NCBI RefSeq assembly: GCF_900112485.1
Contig: NZ_FOMG01000018.1
Span: 1 to 64,000 of the forward strand
Direction: 5' to 3'
Source: Clostridium uliginosum
GTDB lineage: Bacteria; Bacillota; Clostridia; Clostridiales; Clostridiaceae
Length of the DNA stretch: 64,000 nucleotides
Part shown: positions 44,825 to 53,869 of the stretch, in pieces
Numbering within the stretch: the stretch's first letter is position 1
Layout: each line of letters opens with the position of its first letter
Translations under genes and position numbers: made by a program
The notes under the pieces: model-generated
Seen by the model: only the letters and a program-made list of their open reading frames with translations
Databases searched by the model: none
What the model was told of the DNA's origin: nothing

Positions 44825-46456
44825 TTATTCATCATATACATCAAATGGCATTCCCTCTAGCTTTTGTTTTAATATCTCTTCTTTATTTTCTTGCTGTGCT
44901 TCGTCTTTTCCTACTTCATATCTTACTATTATTTTATCTTTTAAACTTTCAGAAAACACCTCATTAACAAGTTTTTTATATTCTTGCTTTTCTAATCTAT
45001 CCTTATTAAAGGCATATGATGCTTCATATATTAAAGTAACAATTCCATTTTCTACTTTATAAGGCCTTGCAGTTACAATAGATGCATAAACAACCATAGC
45101 TCTTCTTGCTTTAAATGCTTCTAAAATTTCTGACCATGATCTCTTAACTTCATCAATAGTTAATGAAGACCCTGTATTTATCTCTAAATTATCTTCTTTA
45201 ATATATGTTTTTTCTGCTTTTACATTCTCTTTAACATTAGAAGTACTATAATTTATATTATTGTGTTTAGGTGGATTTTCTTGTTTTGCTACTACTTTAA
45301 TGTTTCCACTCTTTAAGTTTTCCTCAAGCTTATTTATTCTAGCTAACATAACTTCACTTGAAGTATCATATTCGATCTTGCACATTTTTATTATACTAAG
45401 CTCTAAATATAATCGGCTTTGTTTACTAAGCTTTGAATTAGTTTCTCCTTCTTGAAGAATTCTAATACTTCTCATTATTTCTTCAACTCTAATTCTCTTC
45501 CCTTGTTCTTTTATCATTTCAATATTTTCAAGTGACATATCTAAAATTTCTTCTGGCTTATTAGAAACCTTAACCATAAGTAAATTTCTAAAGTGTCCTA
45601 TTAAGTCCTTAATAAACAAGTGCATATCTTTTCCTAAGTACACAAGTTTATCAATTATAATCATGGATTTTTCAACATTTCTATCTATAACTGCATTAGT
45701 TATGTCAAATAAATGCTCATCAGTTACAAGACCTAATATACTTATTAAATCCTCATACTGAATGTGATTATCACCCATTGCTATTGCTTGATCTAATATA
45801 CTGAGTGAATCTCTCATTGCACCATCTGCAACCCTAGCAATTAATTCTAAACTCTTATCATCCACAAGAATGCTTTGACTTTCAGCAATCTTTCTTAATC
45901 TAGCTGAAATTTCTTTTTGATTTATTCTTTTAAAATCAAAACGTTGGCATCTAGATAATATAGTTATAGGAAGTTTTTGAGGATCTGTTGTTGCTAATAT
46001 AAATATTACATTACTAGGTGGTTCTTCTAATGTCTTTAAAAATGCATTAACTGCACCTCCAGATAACATATGAACTTCATCTAATATATAAATTTTATAT
46101 TTACACTCTTGGGGTGGGTACTTAGTATCATCAATAATATCTCTAATCCTATCTATTCCATTATTAGATGCTGCGTCAAGCTCCGTTACATCAATCGCTA
46201 AACCATCATTTATTTTTTTACACATATCACATTCATTACAAGGCTCACCATCTCTTAAATCAAGACAATTTAAAGCCTTTGCCATAACTTTAGCTGTGGA
46301 AGTCTTACCTGTTCCTCTAGTCCCACAAAAAAGATATGCATGTGCAATTCTATCGTTTAAAATTTCATTTTTTAATGTTGTAGTAATATGTTCTTGCCCT
46401 ACTACATCATTAAAAGTCTTTGGTCTCCATTCCCTATATAATGCTGTATATCCCAA
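44825..46456 (-). CDS. dnaX: DNA polymerase III gamma/tau subunit
   Basis: This 543-residue clamp-loader ATPase has Walker A FCGTRGTGKTSTAKVMA, a four-Cys zinc module (CLDLRDGEPCNECDMC), Walker B YKIYILDEVHMLS and the sensor LATTDPQKLPITILSRCQR. Domain III follows, and a short tau-like tail begins about residue 390. TTG (46456) is chosen as start: translation then begins (M)GYTALYREWRPKTF, the usual DnaX start, with GGTGGAG just upstream. A GTG four codons earlier lacks a proper ribosome binding site. First gene of the dnaX-recR block. Confidence 0.95.
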   Translation of the reverse strand: MGYTALYREWRPKTFNDVVGQEHITTTLKNEILNDRIAHAYLFCGTRGTGKTSTAKVMAKALNCLDLRDGEPCNECDMCKKINDGLAIDVTELDAASNNGIDRIRDIIDDTKYPPQECKYKIYILDEVHMLSGGAVNAFLKTLEEPPSNVIFILATTDPQKLPITILSRCQRFDFKRINQKEISARLRKIAESQSILVDDKSLELIARVADGAMRDSLSILDQAIAMGDNHIQYEDLISILGLVTDEHLFDITNAVIDRNVEKSMIIIDKLVYLGKDMHLFIKDLIGHFRNLLMVKVSNKPEEILDMSLENIEMIKEQGKRIRVEEIMRSIRILQEGETNSKLSKQSRLYLELSIIKMCKIEYDTSSEVMLARINKLEENLKSGNIKVVAKQENPPKHNNINYSTSNVKENVKAEKTYIKEDNLEINTGSSLTIDEVKRSWSEILEAFKARRAMVVYASIVTARPYKVENGIVTLIYEASYAFNKDRLEKQEYKKLVNEVFSESLKDKIIVRYEVGKDEAQQENKEEILKQKLEGMPFDVYDE

Positions 46457-46494
46457 AGGCTTCTCCACCTTTCTATTTCCATTAAGGCATTTTT

Positions 46495-46644
46495 AAATAA
46501 ATAATTAATCAGTTGTCTTGTCTTTTTTGTACTATATTGTATCGACAAATATAGCTAATAACAACAGTATTAACTGCATTCACTTTCTTGTCTAGTTTAA
46601 AAAGTTCTAAGAATCTTTGACTAGTTATTTATTTTACAATTCCT
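46495..46644. repeat. Long AGGCAT-family element, copy 2
   Basis: This 150-bp relative of 7271-7434 is in the same orientation, sharing for example GCTAATAACAACAGTATTAA and TTTGACTAGTTATTTATTTT with one or two changes. One end has decayed to ATTCCT. Like copy 1, it lies between divergent genes (dnaX and thyA). Confidence 0.75.
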
Positions 46645-46752
46645 AAATCTATATTTATTATACACCAATAGTTTAATAAATAGATAAATTACTCATAATT
46701 TGTTTCAACTTAACTTATCACAAGGTATTTATTTTATGTTAAAATGAATATC

Positions 46753-46856
46753 AGGCACATTCAAAAAATAACAGATCAATATACTTATATATTGGTACTA
46801 TTCAAAAAAATAACAAGTCAGTATGCTAGCCTATTTTGTTTTATGTGTCTTAGTTA
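46753..46856. repeat. AGGCAT-family doublet upstream of thyA
   Basis: Two partial copies in tandem: AGGCACATTCAAAAAATAAC and ATTCAAAAAAATAACAAGTC, then AGTATGCTAGCC, ending ATGTGTCTTAG. It lies just before the thyA ribosome binding site and probably contains the transcription start or leader. Confidence 0.55.
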
Positions 46857-46890
46857 AAATCCACTGAAAAAATTTTAGGAGGTACTAAAA

Positions 46891-47682
46891 ATGAGTTTAT
46901 ATGATGATAAATACTTATCGATAGCTAATGATATTCTTAAAAATGGATATTTTGATAATAATAGAACAGGGATACCAACTTATAAATTGCCTCATCAAAT
47001 CATGCAATTTAATTTAGAAAAAGAATTTCCTATTTTAACAACAAAATTTGTAGCCTTTAAAACCGCTGTTAAAGAACTTTTATGGATTTTTAAAGATCAG
47101 TCTAATAACGTAAAGGATCTTCAAGAACAAAACGTTAGTATTTGGGATGAATGGATGATGCCTGATGGAACTATAGGTACTTCATATGGTTGGGTTATTA
47201 AAAAGTTTGATCAAATTGATAAGCTTATAGATTCTTTAAAAAATAATCCTCAAGATAGAAGAATGATGCTTAATTTATGGCAAATACCATATTTAGATGG
47301 AGGAGCTCTTTACCCATGCTGCTTCCTTACAATGTGGGATGTAACAGATGGTAAACTTAATTGTATGCTTGTACAAAGGAGTGGAGACTGGGGACTTGGT
47401 GTACCTTTTAATACAACACAATATGCTGTATTGGTACATTTACTAGCACAAGTTACTGGCCTTAAGCCCGGCTTATTTACTCATGTAATTAATAATGCAC
47501 ATATATATGAAAACCAAGTAGAAGGTTTAAATCTTCAATTAACTAGACAATCTGAATCTTATGAAGCACCAAAACTTTGGATTAATCCTGAAATTAAAGA
47601 TTTCTATAACTTCACACCTGATGATATTAAGCTTGAAGATTATAAACACCATCCATCAATTAAAATGGAGGTGGCTGTTTAA
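46891..47682 (+). CDS. thyA: Thymidylate synthase ThyA
   Basis: This 263-residue enzyme methylates dUMP to dTMP with methylene-tetrahydrofolate. Catalytic cysteine in [12 protein letters not shown] (about 143), followed by [20 protein letters not shown] and [16 protein letters not shown]. Length is normal. AGGAGG precedes the ATG by nine bases. Its TAA overlaps the ATG of folA (TAATG), linking production of dihydrofolate to its re-reduction. Confidence 0.97.
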   Translation: MSLYDDKYLSIANDILKNGYFDNNRTGIPTYKLPHQIMQFNLEKEFPILTTKFVAFKTAVKELLWIFKDQSNNVKDLQEQNVSIWDEWMMPDGTIGTSYGWVIKKFDQIDKLIDSLKNNPQDRRMMLNLWQIPYLDGGALYPCCFLTMWDVTDGKLNCMLVQRSGDWGLGVPFNTTQYAVLVHLLAQVTGLKPGLFTHVINNAHIYENQVEGLNLQLTRQSESYEAPKLWINPEIKDFYNFTPDDIKLEDYKHHPSIKMEVAV

Positions 47683-48173
47683 TGATTTCGATTATTGTAG
47701 CTATTGCTAAAAATAATATTATTGGAAATGATAATAAATTAATATGGCATATTTCTGAAGATTTAAAAAGATTTAAAGAAATTACAACAGGAAAAACAAT
47801 GATTATGGGAAGAAAAACATTTGAATCTCTTCCTGGTGTGTTACCTAATAGACATCACATAATTTTAACAAGAGATCAAAGCTTTAATGTAGATTCAGAT
47901 CAAGTTACTGTAGTAAACAATTTTAATTATTTAATTGATAAATATTCTAAAATTGAAGAAGAGGTTTTTGTAATTGGTGGTGGAGAAATATATAATCAAA
48001 TTCTCCCTTATGCAAATAAATTATACTTAACTAAAATAAATCAAAACTTTGATGGAGACACTTACTTTCCTAAAATTAATTATGATGAATTTAAAACAGA
48101 GTATACCTCTGAAGAAATTATTGATGAGAAAAGTGGTTTAAGTTACAAATTTGTAGATTTGTTAAGACTTTAG
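47682..48173 (+). CDS. folA: Dihydrofolate reductase
   Basis: This 163-residue DHFR reduces dihydrofolate with NADPH. Seen: [60 protein letters not shown] and the cofactor loop VFVIGGGEIYNQILPYANKL. Translationally coupled to thyA, which makes its substrate. Full length and intact. Confidence 0.96.
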   Translation: MISIIVAIAKNNIIGNDNKLIWHISEDLKRFKEITTGKTMIMGRKTFESLPGVLPNRHHIILTRDQSFNVDSDQVTVVNNFNYLIDKYSKIEEEVFVIGGGEIYNQILPYANKLYLTKINQNFDGDTYFPKINYDEFKTEYTSEEIIDEKSGLSYKFVDLLRL

Positions 48174-48189
48174 ATTTTTACTTTATTAT

Positions 48190-48530
48190 AAACTCTGTTT
48201 TAAAACTGTGTTGATATTATATACATATTTAATTTATTCGCTCTGCTTTAATATAGTGTTGATATTGTTACATTTTTATGAAGTGTGCATTAAAATTCGA
48301 CTTTTAGAACTCTTAAGTGAGAGTCCAAATTTTATATTTGGTATCTCAAACTTACTCAGCGAACGAATGTGAGTCGAGTTTCCTTGAGTATTGTCACATT
48401 AGTTGTTTGTCCAAAACTCGTTTTTGGAGCAAGCTGGAATGGGACTATACTCATTTAGATGTTCTTAAGTCTAATTCTTTAGCACACTGAACAATATGTA
48501 ACAATATCAACACGGTTTTAAAATATAGCC
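48190..48530. repeat. Large GTGTTGATATT-family element
   Basis: The core 291 bp (48240-48530) start GCTCTGCTTTAATATAGTGT and end ATATCAACACGGTTTTAAAA-TATAGCC. A second partial end (AACTCTGTTTTAAAACTGTG) lies just outside on the left. The interior contains a stretch shared with 8400-8544 (AGAGTCCAAATTTTATATTT and GTGAGTCGAGTTTCC). There is no open reading frame. The long form looks like the short hairpin repeat with an unrelated segment captured inside. Confidence 0.65.
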
Positions 48531-48556
48531 AATTTATTAAATATTACTATTAAAAG

Positions 48557-48628
48557 AAAAACAATAGGATAAGAAAATGAGGGCATTTCATAAATGAAAT
48601 TCCCTCATTTTCTTATCCTATTGTTTTT
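48557..48628. terminator. Long perfect bidirectional terminator
   Basis: A perfect 27-bp outer stem (48557-48583 with 48602-48628) continues through a 7-bp inner stem to a tiny loop. T runs occur on both strands. It lies between folA (plus) and the SRP RNA gene (minus), which converge here. Confidence 0.85.
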
Positions 48629-48675
48629 GTCATATATCGTTAATCCTATTGAAGAGTAACCTAATTTAATGTTCT

Positions 48676-48703
48676 AAAAAAAAATCCTTCATTCTAGTGA
48701 AGG
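48676..48703 (-). terminator. Terminator of the SRP RNA gene
   Basis: CCTTCA-TTCTAG-TGAAGG hairpin with nine T on the minus strand, right after the SRP RNA 3' end. Confidence 0.85.
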
Positions 48704-48714
48704 TTATTTATAAA

Positions 48715-48982
48715 CCGTGCACCTCGCTTCGTTAAAAATTCCCTATACGTTACCCTTGCAGTTAGCTCAGACCAGATTAGTCCACGGCACACGAAAGTAT
48801 CCACTTATCGCTGCTTCCTTCCGGACCTGACGAGGTTCATGGGCTTCCATTGCGTGGGACCCAGTCATCAACACCACTTACAAGGGTCAGACTATAAAAA
48901 ATTAATACCTCTACGAGGAATTCAATCCTGCTATAGCGGATTGCAGGTTACAGGGCACCGCTAACTCCCCATCTAGCACGGC
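48715..48982 (-). ncRNA. ffs: Signal recognition particle RNA, long form with Alu domain
   Basis: The minus strand carries the universal Ffh-binding hairpin GTCAGGTCCGGAAGGAAGCA-GC and, at the 5' end, the Alu-domain sequence GCCGTGCTAGATGGGGAGTT, then AGCGGTGCCCTGTAACC. The 5' GCCGTGC can pair with GCACGG at the 3' end, giving a closed molecule of about 268 nt, the size usual for Bacillus and Clostridium SRP RNA. It forms the targeting particle with Ffh. Ends are placed by pairing and are good to a few bases. Confidence 0.92.
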
Positions 48983-48987
48983 AATGG

Positions 48988-49074
48988 CGGAGAGAAAGGG
49001 ATTTGAACCCTTGATAGAGTTGCCCCTATACACGCGTTCCAGGCGTGCTCCTTCGACCACTCGGACATCTCTCC
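48988..49074 (-). tRNA. tRNA-Ser (anticodon GGA)
   Basis: An 87-nt class II tRNA with acceptor GGAGAGA/TCTCTCC, long variable arm, T-arm GGTTCAAATCC and anticodon loop CTGGAAC. Discriminator G as in all tRNA-Ser. CCA is not encoded. It is 5 bases from the SRP RNA 5' end and may be its transcriptional leader partner. Confidence 0.95.
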
Positions 49075-49232
49075 ATAAAACCATTAGCATCACTCATTTT
49101 AGCATGAACATGTATTAACATATAATCAACGTTCTGCCTTTTGACACTTGTTAATGATAACATATATACTTTTTTAATTCAATAGGAAGATTTACTAATA
49201 AAAAATTGTGTGAAATTATTTTTTTAAATTTA

Positions 49233-49290
49233 GGCTATGTTTTAAAACAGTGTTGATATTGTAGTATAAAGCTCATGGACAGGGGAATTC
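49233..49290. repeat. Half-copy of the GTGTTGATATT family
   Basis: GGCTATGTTTTAAAACAGTG-TTGATATTGTAGTATAAAGC and TCATGGACAGGGGAATTCAC resemble the left part of 52775-52996; the right part is missing. The rest of the 49075-49394 gap is AT-rich with nothing else visible. Confidence 0.55.
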
Positions 49291-49394
49291 ACTTAAAACA
49301 TATTGTAAAATTTAATATTTTCAATTTTTTATTTAGTAATCTTTTATTCTTTTTATATTTGTAATATTAAAATTAATGAAAATTTTTGATAATA

Positions 49395-49946
49395 TTATTT
49401 AATCTTTAATTTTTTTAAATATACTACATTATTTGTTACAAGGTTATATGTAATAACACCACATACTATACCCAATATACCTCCTACCAATACATCTGAA
49501 GGATAATGAACATATAAGTATAATCTTGAAAAGGCTATAGCTATTGCTAATATAAATGCACAAATTCCAAGTTTCTTATCAGCTTTAGAAATTATTGTTG
49601 CAGCCGCAAAAGAAGACATTGCGTGACCAGAAGGAAAAGAGAAATCTAATGGTGCTGTTATAAGTAATTCTATAACTTTATTTACATTAAATGGCCTTAC
49701 TCTACCTACAAGTGGTTTTAAGATAACACTTCCTATTACTCCACTTAAAATCAATGCAAGCATCATTATTAATCCATGCTTTCTATATTTCTTTGTAAAT
49801 ATAAATATTAAAGATATTATAATCCATATGAATCCTCCATTACCCAATTCAGTTATAAAAGGAATAATTTTATCCATTATGCGATTATGTAAATTAATTT
49901 GTATAAAATTTAATATATCTACATCTATACTTTGAATAAATTGCAT
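49395..49946 (-). CDS. PAP2-family membrane phosphatase
   Basis: This 183-residue polytopic phosphatase (type 2 phosphatidic acid phosphatase, or undecaprenyl pyrophosphatase BcrC-like) has five to six helices. All three catalytic motifs are present: KPLVGRVRPF, PSGHAMSSFA and SRLYLYVHYPSDVLVGG. It dephosphorylates lipid phosphates outside the membrane; substrate not determined. The second ATG is preferred, with GGGAG six bases upstream. Confidence 0.87.
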   Translation of the reverse strand: MQFIQSIDVDILNFIQINLHNRIMDKIIPFITELGNGGFIWIIISLIFIFTKKYRKHGLIMMLALILSGVIGSVILKPLVGRVRPFNVNKVIELLITAPLDFSFPSGHAMSSFAAATIISKADKKLGICAFILAIAIAFSRLYLYVHYPSDVLVGGILGIVCGVITYNLVTNNVVYLKKLKIK

Positions 49947-50342
49947 ACACATCTCCCACTTTAATTTTATTTGTTTTTTATTATTTTCTTCAAACTCTAC
50001 TAATATAAATATTATATATTAATTGTTATTATATCATTTACTACAAATACAATGATATTGATATAGTCAGTAATATATTACTTTTTAGTTTGGTAAAACC
50101 ATTTCTGTAGTTTCCCCTCTTCACCTATATAATATTCTTGCCATATCACCTTAATTTAGCTGAAAAAATCCACTGTAACTAATGTATTTATATCATATAA
50201 GAACAAAAAGTTTATGGTGTTGGATTATTAGATGTTATCTAAAATCAAACTTATTTATTACAGTTTTTATTGCAATTTAGTTGGTAAATCAAACTTAAAC
50301 ACGTTAAATTGCGATAATATTTAAGCAATTCTCTAAAACATA

Positions 50343-50383
50343 AAAGTGCCTTAACTCCTAGTAAATCTAGGGTCTAAGACACT
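50343..50383 (-). terminator. Terminator after tRNA-Ser (CGA)
   Basis: AAGTGCCTTAACTCCTAG and CTAGGGTCTAAGACACTT form an imperfect stem-loop with a short T tail on the minus strand. The other bases of the 49947-50404 gap are AT-rich and show no gene or clear signal. Confidence 0.55.
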
Positions 50384-50404
50384 TAACTCATACATAAATA
50401 TTGG

Positions 50405-50493
50405 CGGAGAGAGGGGGATTTGAACCCCCGGTACTCTATAAAAAGTACAATGGTTTTCGAGACCACCGCTTTAAGCCACTCAGCCATCTCTCC
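50405..50493 (-). tRNA. tRNA-Ser (anticodon CGA)
   Basis: An 89-nt class II tRNA with acceptor GGAGAGA/TCTCTCC, anticodon loop CTCGAAA, long variable arm, GGTTCAAATCC T-arm, discriminator G and no encoded CCA. It resembles the neighbouring tRNA-Ser (GGA) in the acceptor and T-arm. Confidence 0.95.
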
Positions 50494-50601
50494 ATAAAGT
50501 AATTTTAAATTTATAATTAAGTTTGATATTAAAACATCCTTGTATATTTTAATATCAAAAGGTTCACCTAAAAATTATAATAACAAGTTACTTACAGTTA
50601 A

Positions 50602-51048
50602 TTATAATTCTTTTTCTCTTTTCATGTCAAAAAATTTAGTTAGTAATTGTGAACATTCTTCATCATAAAGCCAATTAATACTAACAAATGAATTTAAAGA
50701 TCTATTATCTATTAGATTTATTATTGATCCACACGCTCCCATGTCTTTATTAAAAGTTCCTATATGTAATCTTGAAATTCTACTTTGAGAAATTGCACTA
50801 GCACACATAGGACATGGTTCTAATGTTACATACATTTCAGTCCCACTTAACCGCCAATCTCCAATATATTTTGAAGCCTGTTTAATTGCTAAAATTTCAG
50901 CATGTGCTGTTATATCTTTTAAGTTTTCTTTTAAATTATGAGCTTTCGCTATAATTACTCCATCCTTTACAATAACTGCTCCTACAGGTACTTCTCCTTG
51001 ATCCATTGCTAATCTCGCTTCATCTTTAGCAATCTCTAAAAAAGACAT
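50602..51048 (-). CDS. tadA: tRNA adenosine deaminase TadA
   Basis: This 148-residue zinc deaminase makes inosine-34 in tRNA-Arg(ACG). Zinc and catalytic residues are in ITAHAEILAIKQA (HAE) and VTLEPCPMCASAIS (PCxxC). PVGAVIVKDGVIIAKAHNLK is also typical. The ATG preceded by GAGGAGGATTTTA is used instead of the upstream ATG, which overlaps that ribosome binding site. Near tRNA-Ser and the dnaX block, as in other Clostridia. Confidence 0.94.
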   Translation of the reverse strand: MSFLEIAKDEARLAMDQGEVPVGAVIVKDGVIIAKAHNLKENLKDITAHAEILAIKQASKYIGDWRLSGTEMYVTLEPCPMCASAISQSRISRLHIGTFNKDMGACGSIINLIDNRSLNSFVSINWLYDEECSQLLTKFFDMKREKEL

Positions 51049-51216
51049 TAAAATCCTCCTCATAATACTATTCTTTAATAATTAATAACATATAATGTTA
51101 AGTATACTTAAATTCAACACAATGTTATTTATAGATAAATCTTAACTATGACTTACTTGATTCCAGCAAATCAACTTAAAAATTACTCATAACTAGAAAA
51201 TAAATCTATATAATTT

Positions 51217-51285
51217 AGGCATATGAAAGAAAATAACAAATCAATATGTTAGTATCTTTGACTTGTTATTTTCTTTCATATGCCT
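51217..51285. repeat. AGGCAT-family palindrome, 69 bp
   Basis: AGGCATATGAAAGAAAATAA and TTATTTTCTTTCATATGCCT are exact complements, continuing inward as CAAATCA against TGACTTG. It is the most symmetrical copy of the family, with a short centre (ATATGTTAGTATCTT). It is intergenic between tadA and the CorC gene. Confidence 0.85.
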
Positions 51286-51286
51286 T

Positions 51287-51329
51287 AACTGCCTCAAAAT
51301 AGAAATCATCTTCTATATTTGAGGCAGTT
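51287..51329. terminator. Terminator between tadA and the CorC gene
   Basis: AACTGCCTCAAA and TTTGAGGCAGTT (12-bp perfect stem) enclose a second short pairing. The better T tail is on the plus strand, but it is the only candidate terminator for the minus-strand CorC gene. Confidence 0.55.
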
Positions 51330-51374
51330 TCTTTTATTTAGACATTTATTTTACAATGCCTTATTCTATAATTT

Positions 51375-52619
51375 TTAAGTAAATATCCTAACTTTCTTAA
51401 TTCTATTCTTATCTATATCCTCAACAACAAACCTTATATTGTTTAATTTAATTTCTTCTTTTTCTTCAGGCATTCTACCAAGCTCTCCAATAACAAGCCC
51501 TCCTACAGAATCAAATTCTTCTGATTCCATATCAACTCCTATTAAATCGCTAATATCATGAAGTCTTGCACTACCATCTACTATATATTCATCTTCTTTA
51601 ATAACTTCGATACTTCTTTTATCTTCATCATATTCGTCTTCAATTTCTCCAACTATCTCTTCTACTAAATCTTCTATTGTAACTATTCCAACCGTACCAC
51701 CGTATTCATCTAGTACAACTGCAATATGATTTCTTGTCTTTTTCATTTCTTTAAATAACTCTATAATTTTTTTAAATTCAAATGTATAAAAAGGTTCTCT
51801 AATATACTTAGTTACATTAAAATCTTTTCTTGGATTTTCGATCATTACAAGATCTTTAACATTTAAAATTCCAACCATATCATCTATTGTTTGATTATAA
51901 ACTGGGATTCTTGAAAATTGTTCATTTTTAATAACTTGTAGCACCTCATCATAAGTTGCTTCAATATCAACTGAAATTATATCTACTCTTTGGACCATAA
52001 CATCCTTTACTTGCAGATCTGCGAAATCAAATACATTAAAAATCATTTCTTTTTCAACATCTTCTAAAACACCTTCTTCTTCACTTACACCAACCATAGT
52101 TTTCAATTCTTCTGCAGTAATAAATGGTTCTGTTGCTTTTGGATCTCCTCCTAAAAGTCTTATGAAAAATGAAGAAATTGCTGTAAAAATAGCAATAAAA
52201 GGCTTAAATATAATTACTATAAAGCTTATAGGCTTACTAACCATAAAAGCCACTTTTTCACACTTCTGTTTAGCTATTGATTTTGGTGTTATTTCTCCAA
52301 AAATAAGTACTAAAATAGTCATAACACCTGTAGCTATTCCTACCCCACTATTACCAAAAATATTTGAAGCTAGTACAGTTGCCAAAGCAGATGCTCCAAT
52401 GTTAGCTATATTGTTCCCAATTAAAAGTGCTCCTAAAAGTTTGTTTGGAGACTCTAAAAGTTTATTAACCAGCTTAGCTCCCTTAACATTCTCATCCATT
52501 AAATGTCTTAATCTTATTTTGCTTAAAGACATTAATGCAGTTTCTGATGCTGAAAAAAATGCTGATAACATAATTAATATTACTAAAATAATTATCTGCC
52601 ACGTATAACTAGGGTCCAA
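51375..52619 (-). CDS. CNNM/CorC-type transporter with CBS pair
   Basis: This 414-residue protein has an N-terminal CNNM membrane domain (about 1-190, with MLSAFFSASETALMSLSKIR and NKLLGALLIGNNIANIGASA), two CBS domains (about 205-330, VKDVMVQRVDIISVDIEATY, DDMVGILNVKDLVM and VLDEYGGTVGIVTIEDLVEE) and a C-terminal CorC_HlyC domain. Such proteins move magnesium or cobalt; the old label hemolysin is misleading. Start is TTG behind AGGAGAG. Monocistronic. Confidence 0.9.
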   Translation of the reverse strand: MDPSYTWQIIILVILIMLSAFFSASETALMSLSKIRLRHLMDENVKGAKLVNKLLESPNKLLGALLIGNNIANIGASALATVLASNIFGNSGVGIATGVMTILVLIFGEITPKSIAKQKCEKVAFMVSKPISFIVIIFKPFIAIFTAISSFFIRLLGGDPKATEPFITAEELKTMVGVSEEEGVLEDVEKEMIFNVFDFADLQVKDVMVQRVDIISVDIEATYDEVLQVIKNEQFSRIPVYNQTIDDMVGILNVKDLVMIENPRKDFNVTKYIREPFYTFEFKKIIELFKEMKKTRNHIAVVLDEYGGTVGIVTIEDLVEEIVGEIEDEYDEDKRSIEVIKEDEYIVDGSARLHDISDLIGVDMESEEFDSVGGLVIGELGRMPEEKEEIKLNNIRFVVEDIDKNRIKKVRIFT

Positions 52620-52774
52620 AAAAAATCACTCTCCTAATGAATTTGCTATTTATATTTTATTTTTTATTATATCATATTATTATTAAAAGTAATATAATGG
52701 TTTAATTTTAAAAAAACATCAATTTATATATATTTTATGACACCAAATTTCTAATTATCTTTACTTAAATATTA

Positions 52775-52996
52775 GGCGCTGTTTTAAAACCGTGTTGATA
52801 TTGTTATATAAAGCTCATGGACGGTGAAATTTACTTTAAGAACTCTAAATAAATATCAGTCCTATTAATGCATGCTCTCAATCACAGATTGTGACAAGCA
52901 ATTAGTAGGACAAATATTCATTAAGAGTTCTACAAAGCAAATTTCAATGCCAGTTCGCTATTATATAATAATGTCAACACTATTCTAAAACATAGC
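52775..52996. repeat. 222-bp long-hairpin GTGTTGATATT element
   Basis: The left end GGCGCTGTTTTAAAACCGTG and right end TATTCTAAAACATAGC are family termini. Inside, GAAATTTACTTTAAGAACTC pairs with a near-complement (GAGTTCTACAAAGCAAATTTC), and GTCCTATTAATGC with GCAATTAGTAGGAC, so almost the whole element can fold into one long hairpin. It has no reading frame. It fills most of the 506-base gap between the CorC gene and 53126. Confidence 0.7.
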
Positions 52997-53058
52997 TAAA
53001 TATTATATATATCTTATACTTTTATTTTTATACACTTATAAATTAATCTTAAAATTCA

Positions 53059-53113
53059 AATAGAGTATATGAATATTTTAATTTATCCTAAAAAAATATT
53101 CATGTACTCTATT
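53059..53113 (-). terminator. Terminator after the 53126 gene
   Basis: AATAGAGTA-TATGAATATTTT pairs with AAAATATTCATGTACTCTATT (one mismatch) around a short loop. Confidence 0.65.
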
Positions 53114-53125
53114 AAAAAAATTATT

Positions 53126-53596
53126 CTAAAACATATTTTGTTTATAAAGAATTTTAACCCTATTTTCCAATTCTTCATTTAAAGCTAATTGTATTATTTT
53201 ATTATTTTTTAATTCAAAGGTATATATTCTTAATCCTTGTAAATTAGTATTATAAAATGCTGATATACCTTTCTTCAGTGCATCTTTTCTTTCTGTAATA
53301 TACACTGCTTTAACTTGATCCCTATTAATTCTTTGTACAATATTTCTTCTGCTGGCATTATAAACCTTAGTTACAGTTATATCTCCATTATACAATTCAT
53401 ATTCATAATCAACATACATTAAAAATCTCCCTATAAAAAATACTCCAGCTACTATTTCTAATGCTATTCCAATTATAAAAGATTCAAAAAAAAGCATTAA
53501 TCCAATTATTGCAAAGCCAATTGCTATACATTTAAAAATGTTACTAATTCTTTTTGGTCTATCTGATGAAATGAATTGTTCTAAAACAACTTCCAT
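53126..53596 (-). CDS. Small membrane protein, possibly DUF6106
   Basis: This 156-residue protein has a short cytoplasmic start, two adjacent membrane helices (CIAIGFAIIGLMLFFESFII and GIALEIVAGVFFIGRFLMYV) and a beta-rich cytoplasmic domain resembling a bacterial PH domain (YEYELYNGDITVTKVYNASR, QVKAVYITERKDALK). It resembles DUF6106 proteins of Clostridia, as I recall them; function unknown. A GAGATGGGA ribosome binding site precedes the ATG. Single gene with its own terminator. Confidence 0.65.
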   Translation of the reverse strand: MEVVLEQFISSDRPKRISNIFKCIAIGFAIIGLMLFFESFIIGIALEIVAGVFFIGRFLMYVDYEYELYNGDITVTKVYNASRRNIVQRINRDQVKAVYITERKDALKKGISAFYNTNLQGLRIYTFELKNNKIIQLALNEELENRVKILYKQNMF

Positions 53597-53810
53597 GCTT
53601 GTCCCATCTCTCTTTCTCTTATTAATATGTATTTAATATTAGTTATAAATTATTCAATAAACAATACTTATAAAAATAAATAAATCATCAATTTATGATA
53701 TAAGTATTTCACTAAAAATACCCAAAATATCCAAAAAGATGACTTCAATATTATTATATCATTAAATATTTGGATGAGCAAATTTCAATTTTTTTTGATT
53801 TTATAAAAAG

Positions 53811-53856
53811 TGAGCTATCCAAATATAGAAAACAATTTCTATTTTGAGGTAGCTCA
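53811..53856 (-). terminator. Terminator of the RpiR/membrane protein operon
   Basis: TGAGCTATCCAAATATAGAA and TTCTATTTTGAGGTAGCTCA form a long stem with few mismatches, followed by TTTTTATAAAA on the minus strand. Confidence 0.75.
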
Positions 53857-53869
53857 ACCTAATTATTTT

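Noticed and set aside
48911..49093. A 60-codon minus-strand reading frame over the SRP RNA and tRNA-Ser
   Set aside because: It lies entirely on structured RNA genes (Alu domain of SRP RNA and tRNA-Ser); the peptide has no family and no ribosome binding site.
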